From: Frankia canadensis | GTDB lineage: Bacteria; Actinomycetota; Actinomycetes; Frankiales; Frankiaceae | Assembly: GCF_900197875.1 (NCBI RefSeq) | Contig: NZ_FZMO01000368.1 | Span: 1 to 38,029 of the forward strand | Direction: 5' to 3' | Length of the DNA stretch: 38,029 nt | Part shown: positions 24,877-31,498 of the stretch, one piece after another | Position numbering within the stretch: the stretch's first letter is position 1 | How the letters are laid out: every line of letters starts with the position of its first letter | The notes under the pieces: model-generated | The model's database searches: none | Told to the model about the DNA's origin: nothing | What the model saw: only the letters and a program-made list of their open reading frames with translations | Program-made: the position numbers and the translations under genes

Positions 24877-26315
24877 CGGATCCCGCGTCCGGACTCGTCG
24901 ACATGGAGGTCGGGGTGGGACCGGACGGCCGCGCCGATCGCGTCGGCGAGGATCGACAGCGCCCGCTCGACCTGGTCCGGGGTGATGGTCAGCGGCGGTA
25001 GGAGCCGCACGACCGCGCTGTGCCGCCCGCCGAGCTCGACGATCAGGCCGCGGCGCAGGCACTCCGAGCGTACGGCCGCGGCGAGCCGCGGGTCGGCGGG
25101 ACGCGCGCCGACGGTGTCCGCCGGCCCGGACGGATCCACGATCTCCGCGCCGAGCATCAGGCCACGGCCGCGGACGTCGCCCACCTGCGAGTACTCCCGC
25201 GCGATGTCCACCAGGCCCGCGAGCAGACGCGCGCCGAGCCGGCCGGCCTGCTCGTCGAGCCGGTCGGCGCGCACCCGGCGCAGCGTCGCCGTGCCCGCCA
25301 CCATCGCGAGCTGGTTGCCGCGGAAGGTGCCGGTGTGCGCGCCCGGCGCCCAGCCGTCCAGCTCGGCCCGGTAGGCGATGACCGCCATCGGCAGCCCGCC
25401 GCCGATCGCCTTGGACATCACGAGGATGTCGGGCGCGATGCCGCTGTGCTGGGTGGCCCAGAGGCGCCCGGTGCGGCCGACCCCGGTCTGCACCTCGTCC
25501 AGGATGAGCGGGATGCCCCGCCGCCGGGTGATCTCGCGGATGGCGCGCAGCCAGTGGTCGGGCGCCGGCACCACCCCGCCCTCGCCCTGGACGGCCTCGA
25601 CGATGAGCCCGGCCGGGCTGGTCACGCCGCCGAGTGGATCATCCAGCAGCCGCTCGATGTAGCGCAGGGAGAGCTCGACGCCGTCCGGCCCGGCCGTGCG
25701 GGTGGGGCCGGAACCCACCCCGAACGGGCACCGGTACGGGTGGGGGAACGGCAGCCGTACCACCGAGCCACCCGGCGGCAGCGGGCTCTTGACGGCGACG
25801 TTGCCGGTCACCGCCAGCGCACCCGCCGTCATGCCGTGGTAGCCACCGGTGAACGCGAGGATGGTGTGGTTGCCGGTCGCCGTCTGGGCGAGCTTGATCG
25901 CCGCCTCCACCGCGTCGGCGCCGCTCGGGCCGCAGAAGTGCAGCTTGACGTCGTCGCCGAGCCCCGACGGCAGGCAGCCGCGCAGTTCCTCGGTGAACGC
26001 GTCCTTCTCCGGGGTCGCGAGGTCGAGAGTGTGCAGTGGCGCGCCGCTCGCGAGGGTGTCCGTGATGGCCCGGACGACGTCGGGATGGTTGTGCCCCAAC
26101 GCGAGCGTGCCGGCGCCGGACAGGCAGTCCAGGTAGGTGCGGCCGTCCGCGCCGTGGATCACGGAGCCCTGCGCGCGGACCGGCACGATCGGGAGGGTGC
26201 GCGCGTAGGTACGGGCGGCGGACTCCCGCGCCTGCTGCCGCTCGAGGATGCCGACCGGGTCCACGGCGGGGGCGATCCGGCCGACGTTCGCGCCGTTTCG
26301 GGTGGAAATCGTCAT
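24873..26315 (-). CDS. Diaminobutyrate-2-oxoglutarate aminotransferase
   Basis: A 480-residue class III PLP aminotransferase that probably makes L-2,4-diaminobutyrate from aspartate 4-semialdehyde and glutamate. Motifs: YLDCLSGAGTLALGHNHP, FCGPSGADAVEAAIKLA, FTGGYHGMTAGALAVTG, LILDEVQTGVGRTG, the cofactor lysine in VMSKAIGGGLPM, and HTGTFRGNQLAMVAG. These match siderophore-associated enzymes such as RhbA and DatA more than the ectoine enzyme EctB, judged partly by context. It is the first gene of the leftward operon. An AAGGAAG ribosome site precedes the ATG by 9 bases, and an iron-box sequence lies 32 bases beyond the start. Confidence 0.93.
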   Translation of the reverse strand: MTISTRNGANVGRIAPAVDPVGILERQQARESAARTYARTLPIVPVRAQGSVIHGADGRTYLDCLSGAGTLALGHNHPDVVRAITDTLASGAPLHTLDLATPEKDAFTEELRGCLPSGLGDDVKLHFCGPSGADAVEAAIKLAQTATGNHTILAFTGGYHGMTAGALAVTGNVAVKSPLPPGGSVVRLPFPHPYRCPFGVGSGPTRTAGPDGVELSLRYIERLLDDPLGGVTSPAGLIVEAVQGEGGVVPAPDHWLRAIREITRRRGIPLILDEVQTGVGRTGRLWATQHSGIAPDILVMSKAIGGGLPMAVIAYRAELDGWAPGAHTGTFRGNQLAMVAGTATLRRVRADRLDEQAGRLGARLLAGLVDIAREYSQVGDVRGRGLMLGAEIVDPSGPADTVGARPADPRLAAAVRSECLRRGLIVELGGRHSAVVRLLPPLTITPDQVERALSILADAIGAAVRSHPDLHVDESGRGIR

Positions 26316-26347
26316 ATCGGGCGACTTCCTTTCGACGCGGGTCAGGT

Positions 26348-26366
26348 GGAGGGGAGCCTAACCTAA
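26348..26366 (-). promoter_or_regulatory. DtxR/IdeR-type iron box upstream of the siderophore operon
   Basis: Read on the - strand, the 19 bases begin TTAGGTTAGGCT and end CCCCTCC. They match the consensus TTAGGTTAGGCTAACCTAA at 15 of 19 positions, including all of the first 12. The site lies 32 bases from the aminotransferase start and 176 bases from the divergent decarboxylase start. Iron-loaded DtxR/IdeR would repress the siderophore operon from here, and possibly the divergent gene. Confidence 0.8.
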
Positions 26367-26542
26367 GAAGCGGGATGATCGTCGCTACCAGCGAAGTCGG
26401 GGTAGCGCGGAGCACCGGCGGGGGATGCCTCTCATAGTCCGCCCCGACGCCCCGCGTCGTCGCGAAATCGCAGCTCCTGGGACGAGCTCGGCGCCTCGCC
26501 GGCTCTCCCGCCCGGGAGTGCGCAAGGTGAGGAGGCCGCCAG

Positions 26543-27985
26543 ATGGATCTGCCACCGTCCGCGGGGGGACTGCGCGCGTTGCGGGCGGAGCGGCTGCCGG
26601 CCGAGGTGCTGGCGGCGGTGCGCGCCCGCGACGGCGAGGACGAGGACGAGGACGAGGAGACGAGCGTCTACCTCTATGATCCGGCCGTCGCGGCGCGCAA
26701 CGCCGCCGCCCTGCGTTCCTGCCTGCCGGGGTGGGCCGAGGTCTACTACGCGGTGAAGGCGAACGGTTACCCTTCGGTGCTCGACGCGCTGCTGCGCGGT
26801 CCGGACAGCCCCGCGGCGGCGGACGGTCCGAGCGACGCCGCTGCGGCTGCCGGGGCGGACAGCGCTGCCGGGGCGGACAGCGCTGTCGCGGCGGGCGGCG
26901 CTGCCAGGGCGGGCGGGCCCGGTGGGGTGGAGGGGTTCGAGGTCTCGTCCGAGCGGGAGGTGCGGGCGGCGTTGGCCGCCTTTCGCCGGGTGGACCCCGC
27001 CCGCTCGCCCCGGCTGGTGGCGTCCGGGCCGGCGAAGTCCGCGGCGCTGCTGGCCGCGCTGGTCGAGGCCGAGGCGGTGGTCAACGTGGAGAGCGTGGGC
27101 GAGCTGCGGCGACTGGCGGCGGTGGCGGCCCGGCTGGGCCGGCCGGCCACCGTCACGGTGCGGGTGAACCCGGCCCGGGTGCGGCTTGCCGGTGCCCTCC
27201 AGATGGGTGGGCGACCCAGCGCGTTCGGCGTGCCCGAGCCGGAGGTGCCGGCGGTCCTCGCGGTGGCCGCGGCCCTGCCCCAGCTGCGGGTGGTGGGATT
27301 CCATGTGCACGCCGTGTCCGGCAACCTCGACGCGGACGCCCATCTGGACTATGTGCGATGGTGCCTCGACTTCGCCGGGCGGGCCGCCGCGGCCGCCGGG
27401 ATCGACCTGCGCGTGATCGACGTGGGCGGTGGCTTCGGAGTGCCGTTCGAGCCGGACCGGCGCGGCGAGCGCCCCTTCGACCTGGAACGCTTCGGTGCCG
27501 GCCTGGCCCGGCTCCCGGTGCCCGCCGGGGCCCGCGTGCTCTTCGAACCCGGACGGCTGCTCGTCGCCGACTGCGGCTGGTACGCCGCCGAGGTGGTCGA
27601 CGTCAAGCACTCGTACGGGACGGACTTCCTCGTCCTGCGCGGCGGCATCCACCACTTCGCCCTGCCGACCTCCTGGGAGATCGTGCACAACTTCGCGGTC
27701 GTCCCTTGCCCGGCGCCCGCGGGCCAGCACCGGCCTGAGGGCGCGGTGGCGCGCGATGACCGCCCGGTCACGGTCGTCGGGGAGCTGTGCACCCCGGAGG
27801 ACACCCTCGCCCGCGACATTTTGGTAGGCCCGGTGCGTCCTGGGGACGTCGTCGTCTTTCCCATGGCCGGGGCGTACGGCTATGAGTTCGCCCTCGCCGA
27901 GTTCCTCGGCCATCCGCGGCCCCACCGCCTCGCCGTGCGGACGGTGCCGACGGCGCGCGGCGGCCTCACAACAGCCGGGTCGTGA
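26543..27985 (+). CDS. Type III PLP-dependent decarboxylase (ornithine/diaminopimelate decarboxylase family)
   Basis: A 480-residue alanine-racemase-fold decarboxylase. The cofactor lysine is K72 in VYYAVKANGYPS. Other landmarks are VGFHVHAVSGNLDADAHL, VIDVGGGFGVPFEPD, LFEPGRLLVADCGWYAAEVVDVKHSYG, and the catalytic cysteine C416 in GELCTPEDT, with PMAGAYGYEFALAEFLGHP at the end. It is closer in pattern to secondary-metabolite members (SbnH, PvsE, BtrK) than to lysine-pathway LysA, though this is a judgement by eye. An Ala/Gly-rich insert at about residues 90-132 contains an 18-bp repeat (GADSAA). The ATG follows GAGGAGG by 7 bases. It reads away from the siderophore operon across the iron-box interval, so co-regulation is likely. 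Its 3' end overlaps the convergent ATPase gene by 20 bases. Confidence 0.9.
   Translation: MDLPPSAGGLRALRAERLPAEVLAAVRARDGEDEDEDEETSVYLYDPAVAARNAAALRSCLPGWAEVYYAVKANGYPSVLDALLRGPDSPAAADGPSDAAAAAGADSAAGADSAVAAGGAARAGGPGGVEGFEVSSEREVRAALAAFRRVDPARSPRLVASGPAKSAALLAALVEAEAVVNVESVGELRRLAAVAARLGRPATVTVRVNPARVRLAGALQMGGRPSAFGVPEPEVPAVLAVAAALPQLRVVGFHVHAVSGNLDADAHLDYVRWCLDFAGRAAAAAGIDLRVIDVGGGFGVPFEPDRRGERPFDLERFGAGLARLPVPAGARVLFEPGRLLVADCGWYAAEVVDVKHSYGTDFLVLRGGIHHFALPTSWEIVHNFAVVPCPAPAGQHRPEGAVARDDRPVTVVGELCTPEDTLARDILVGPVRPGDVVVFPMAGAYGYEFALAEFLGHPRPHRLAVRTVPTARGGLTTAGS
26855..26890. repeat. In-frame 18-bp repeat in the type III decarboxylase insert
   Basis: GCGGACAGCGCTGCCGGG at 26855-26872 is followed by a second copy with changes only near its end. 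Both encode the Ala/Gly-rich insert between the cofactor-lysine strand and the next conserved strand of the barrel. Confidence 0.65.
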
Positions 27986-28844
27986 TCGTGTTGGACGTGC
28001 CCCGCATGCCCGCTCGGCGCCCGGCCGGCGACCCCACGCCGGGCAGGCGGTCACGCGCGGGAGCGGACGACAGCAGGGCGGCCCGCGGCGGCGCGGACTC
28101 CCCATCCGGCGACGAGTCCGCCGGGGAGCCCGCTGATCGGGCGGACCCGGGCCTCGCCGATCCGTGACCGGCGGCGCCGTGACCGGCGGAACCGCGGCCA
28201 TTGGGACCCCGGCCGGAGGGTCCGTGACCGGTGGGACCGCGGCCGGGGGATCCTCGACTCGCCCCGGGCTGGGCGTCACCGGCATCGGGTGACGCGGCCG
28301 GGTCCGGCACGATCTCGGCGCCCCTGCCACGGGGATCCGGACCACCGTGCGGATCCGTCGGACGTGGCACCACCGCGCCGTCCGCGTCAAGTGCGGGGCC
28401 CGGGGGGACGACCGGCACCGGCAGGTCGAACCACAGGTACTTGCCGCCCTCGGCGGCCACCGTCCCCCAGCTGCCGGCCAGCGCGTCGAGGACGAGCAGG
28501 CCACGGCCGCCCTCGGCGTCGGGAGCGGCGGTGCGCCGCTGCGGCAGCGCGGTCGAGGTGTCGGACACCGAGGCGTGGATCAGCCCGGGCCGCATCTCGA
28601 TGAACAGCCACAGCGGTGGTTCGCCGTACTTCACCGCGTTCGTCACCAGCTCGCTGACGAGCAGCTCCGCCGTGCCGCGGACATCCTCGGGAAGCCGAGC
28701 GAGCCGTATGCCCTCCCGCAGCACCCGGCGGGCCTGCGGGACGGCGGAGGGAAGATAGGGAAGCTCGGCGAGGATGTGGGTCGCGGGTGGGCAACTTGAC
28801 GTTGCCTGCCGCACCACGTCCATCGGTACCGAAGACGCGCTCAT
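27966..28844 (-). CDS. RsbW-like anti-sigma/serine kinase ATPase domain protein
   Basis: A 292-residue protein with an N-terminal GHKL ATPase domain (about residues 25-145). It shows the N-box LLVSELVTNAVKYG and the glycine-rich lid region GGRGLLVLDALAGSWGTV, followed by the terminal strand KYLWFDLPVP. Actinobacteria have many such small ATPases, some acting as anti-sigma factors or anti-anti-sigma kinases. No sigma factor or STAS antagonist is adjacent, so the partner is unknown. The C-terminal half is a Gly/Pro/Arg/Ser-rich tail with repeated GPxGHG or GRG units and is probably disordered. ATG 28844 has only a weak ribosome site; an ATG at 28823 is an alternative. The gene overlaps the convergent decarboxylase by 20 bases. 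Confidence 0.85.
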   Translation of the reverse strand: MSASSVPMDVVRQATSSCPPATHILAELPYLPSAVPQARRVLREGIRLARLPEDVRGTAELLVSELVTNAVKYGEPPLWLFIEMRPGLIHASVSDTSTALPQRRTAAPDAEGGRGLLVLDALAGSWGTVAAEGGKYLWFDLPVPVVPPGPALDADGAVVPRPTDPHGGPDPRGRGAEIVPDPAASPDAGDAQPGASRGSPGRGPTGHGPSGRGPNGRGSAGHGAAGHGSARPGSARSAGSPADSSPDGESAPPRAALLSSAPARDRLPGVGSPAGRRAGMRGTSNTITTRLL

Positions 28845-29171
28845 CGACCACCAAGCCTGAACAACGAGGACATCGAGTTTCGGTGTACCCGCTGGGGGCG
28901 GATTGAAGCGTCGGTATCCGGATCGCGACGCTTGTGTCGATGCCAGCCGGGCATTCGATCTTGCCGGGCGCGGCCGACCTGCGGTTTCGCGCGTCGAGCA
29001 GGACGAGCCGGCGGCGGGGACGTGACGATCGTCGCGATCCGCCGGACTCGGCCGGACTCGGCCGGACTCGGCCGGTCGTGCTCGCGGGGGCGGAGACCGC
29101 CTGGCAGCGGTGGACGCGGTGGGTGGGGGCGCGGTGGTGACGCTCGCGGAGCGGGTCGCTCGCCGGGTGGC
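28845..29171. other. 327-bp spacer between two signalling genes
   Basis: It must contain the promoter of the leftward ATPase gene and the end of the phosphatase transcript. A 10-bp unit GCCGGACTCG is repeated three times at 29041-29070 with a partial fourth. A small rightward frame near 28934 lacks a ribosome site and is not accepted as a gene. Confidence 0.5.
29041..29075. repeat. 10-bp tandem repeat in a spacer
   Basis: GCCGGACTCG occurs three times in a row, then GCCGG. The period is not a multiple of three, consistent with non-coding sequence. Confidence 0.75.
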
Positions 29172-31325
29172 TCAGTCAGGCACCCTGGCGACCAGGATGG
29201 CCACGTCGTCGCGCAGGTTGCCGCCGGCGAAGCGCTCCGCCGCGGTGAGCACCCGGTCGGCGATGCCCTGCGCGGTCAGCCCGGCGCAGTCGCCGACGGC
29301 GGCCAGCAGGCGGTCCTCGCCGAGCAGGTCCCGCCCGTCGCGGGCCTCGATCACGCCGTCGGTGTAGAGCACCAGGGACTCACCGGGACGCAGCGTGATC
29401 TCCACGCCGGGGAAGGAGACCTCGTCGTCGTCGAGGACGCCGAGCAGGGTTCCGGGGCGCCCGACCAGCGAAGCCCGTCCGTCGGCGTGCAGCACCACCG
29501 GCTGCGGGTGCCCGGCGAGGAACAGGCGCAGCCCGATCCCGGACTCCCCTGGGCCGGTGACGGACGCCGCCGCAAGGGTGCAGAAGCGGCCCTGACCGTG
29601 CGGATGGGAGGCGGCGGCCTCGCGCAGCGTCCGGTTGAGCTCCAGCAGCACCTCGCCGAGATCGGTGCCGCGGCCGGTGAGCAGCCGCAGCACCGCGCGG
29701 GCGACGCCGGTCACGGTCGCCGCCTCCGCGCCCTTGCCGCAGACGTCGCCGATCGCGATCGTCCAGCCGAGCGGGCCCCACAGCAGGTCGAAGAAGTCGC
29801 CGCCGACGTCCAGCCCCGCCGACTGCGCGGCGCCGTATGCGGAGCCGAGGTCCAGGCCCTCGATGCGCGGCAGGTCCGGCGGGCGCAGCCCGGCCTGCAG
29901 AGTGCCGGCGAGCTCGACCTGGCGGCTGTAGAGGCGGGCGTTGTCGATGGCGAACGACGCCCGCCGGGCGAGGTCGGCGAGCAGGTCGATCTCGTCGGCG
30001 GCGAAGGCGTTGCCGTCCGGGCGCCCGAGGGCGAGCACGCCGAGCAGGCGGCGGCGCGCCTTGAGCACCATCACCAGCGCAGGGCCGCCGAGCGCGGTCA
30101 GCGAGCGAACCCGGTCCCCGCTCGCGCCCCGCACGGCCGCCATCAGCGCCCCGGACGGGTCCGCGGCGGCGACCTCGAGCGCCCCGGCCATGTTCTCCTC
30201 GGCGTGCGTGGCCGACCACAGCGCCGGATCGGCGTTCTCCCGGTGCAGGTAGACGGCGCACCACTGGGCCAGGCGCGGTACCGGCAGGCGGGCGAGCAGC
30301 GCCAGCGAGTGGCCGAGCTCCAGGCTGCCGGCGAGCAGGTCGGACGCCTCGGCGAGGAAGGACAGCATGCCGATGCGGCGTTCCTCGGCCCGGCGCATGT
30401 CCCCGCCGCCGAGCGCGAGCGCCATCCAGCGGGTGGCCAGCCGGACCCGTTCGACGTCGGGCGGGGCGAGGCCGACACCGGGCACCGGCCACAGCAGCAG
30501 CTCGCCGAGGCTCTCCTGGGTGGGATCGAGCGGGAAGGCCATCGCGTCGGCGTCCTCGCCGACGACGCCCAGCGTGGCCACGGACTCGATCCGCCCGCCG
30601 TCGCGACCCGGGCGGCGTACGAGCGCGGCGGTGACGGCGAGCGCGTCGACGAGCTGGGCCAGCAGCTCGCCGACCTCGCCCTCGGCCGTCAGCGCCCGGG
30701 CGCTGTCGCGCGCGATCAGCCGCGGCGGCCGCGCCTGGACGGGCACGCGGGCGACCTCATGGCCTTGGGCGACACGGTCGCCATCGCCCCGGGCGGCCCG
30801 GTCGCCGGAGACGGCGCTGTCGTCCGAGCCGGTCTCGTCCCAGGCGAGGTCGGCACCCTCGCCGGTGATCTCCGGGGAGCCGAGGCGGAACCACACGGTC
30901 TTGCCGCCGCGATGATGCTCGGTGCCCCAGCTGGTCGCCAGCGCGTCCACGAGGGCGAGGCCGCGGCCGTCCTCGCGCAGCCCGTCCGTGCCGAAGTCGG
31001 CCTCCTCGGTGAACGCCGACGCCGGCCGGGGGACGTCGACCTTCACCCGCGCCATCCCGATCCGGACCGGATGACGGTCGGCCACACCCACCCGCACCCC
31101 GTGGCCCTCTCTGCGCACGTCGACGGTGGCATGGGTGCCCGCGTGCACCACGACGTTGGTGACAAGCTCGGTGACCAGCAGGAGCGCGGAGTCGAGCAGG
31201 TCGTCGTCGAGCCGGCCGCGTAGCGCCTCCAGCACGAACCGTCGGGCTGAACGGGGGGAGTCGGGGGTGGGCGGCAGCGTGATGGCGTGCGCCCGGATCC
31301 CCGGACCCCCTCCTGCGCCAGTCAT
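29172..31325 (-). CDS. SpoIIE-type PP2C phosphatase with N-terminal ATPase and GAF-like regions
   Basis: A 717-residue cytoplasmic regulator. Residues about 10-150 form an RsbW-like ATPase (N-box LLLVTELVTNVVVHAG; DGRGLALVDALATSWG). Residues about 210-480 resemble two GAF sensor regions. Residues about 485-717 are a PP2C phosphatase with DVGGDFFDLLW (near 504), IAIGDVCGKGAEAA, LVLYTDGVIEARDG and the terminal DDVAILVARV, all metal ligands present. Such phosphatases dephosphorylate anti-anti-sigma factors in partner-switching pathways. Carrying kinase-like and phosphatase parts in one chain suggests a self-contained switch. It is divergent from the poly-HAMP kinase with 173 bases between starts. 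AGGAGAG precedes the ATG by about 10 bases. The target protein is not encoded nearby. Confidence 0.93.
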   Translation of the reverse strand: MTGAGGGPGIRAHAITLPPTPDSPRSARRFVLEALRGRLDDDLLDSALLLVTELVTNVVVHAGTHATVDVRREGHGVRVGVADRHPVRIGMARVKVDVPRPASAFTEEADFGTDGLREDGRGLALVDALATSWGTEHHRGGKTVWFRLGSPEITGEGADLAWDETGSDDSAVSGDRAARGDGDRVAQGHEVARVPVQARPPRLIARDSARALTAEGEVGELLAQLVDALAVTAALVRRPGRDGGRIESVATLGVVGEDADAMAFPLDPTQESLGELLLWPVPGVGLAPPDVERVRLATRWMALALGGGDMRRAEERRIGMLSFLAEASDLLAGSLELGHSLALLARLPVPRLAQWCAVYLHRENADPALWSATHAEENMAGALEVAAADPSGALMAAVRGASGDRVRSLTALGGPALVMVLKARRRLLGVLALGRPDGNAFAADEIDLLADLARRASFAIDNARLYSRQVELAGTLQAGLRPPDLPRIEGLDLGSAYGAAQSAGLDVGGDFFDLLWGPLGWTIAIGDVCGKGAEAATVTGVARAVLRLLTGRGTDLGEVLLELNRTLREAAASHPHGQGRFCTLAAASVTGPGESGIGLRLFLAGHPQPVVLHADGRASLVGRPGTLLGVLDDDEVSFPGVEITLRPGESLVLYTDGVIEARDGRDLLGEDRLLAAVGDCAGLTAQGIADRVLTAAERFAGGNLRDDVAILVARVPD

Positions 31326-31498
31326 GTCGCTCAGTCTCTCCTGCGTTGTCCATCGTGAGGCGGATACTGGCGGCTGGTGTCACCTGTCCACCGACGCCCG
31401 CCACGCCGGTGCCCCGAGGCGACCGCCCCTGGCCCGGGCAGTTCCACCCGGCCCGTCGTCCGAGACGATCGTGCCGACCGAGCTCAGCTAGGAGACCG

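Noticed and set aside
16182-27985. Search for an acetyltransferase, siderophore exporter or iron-siderophore receptor inside the cluster
   Set aside because: None was recognised. The C-terminal ends of the IucA/IucC proteins look FhuF-like but belong to the synthetases and are not separate reductases.
29041-29075. 10-bp repeat considered as a regulator-binding array
   Set aside because: It lies downstream of both transcription directions' useful promoter positions for the phosphatase and is simple GC-rich slippage sequence. No regulator link is visible.
28934-29140. A 68-codon frame in the spacer between the two signalling genes
   Set aside because: It has no ribosome site and contains a 10-bp tandem repeat that shifts frame each copy, unlike coding sequence.
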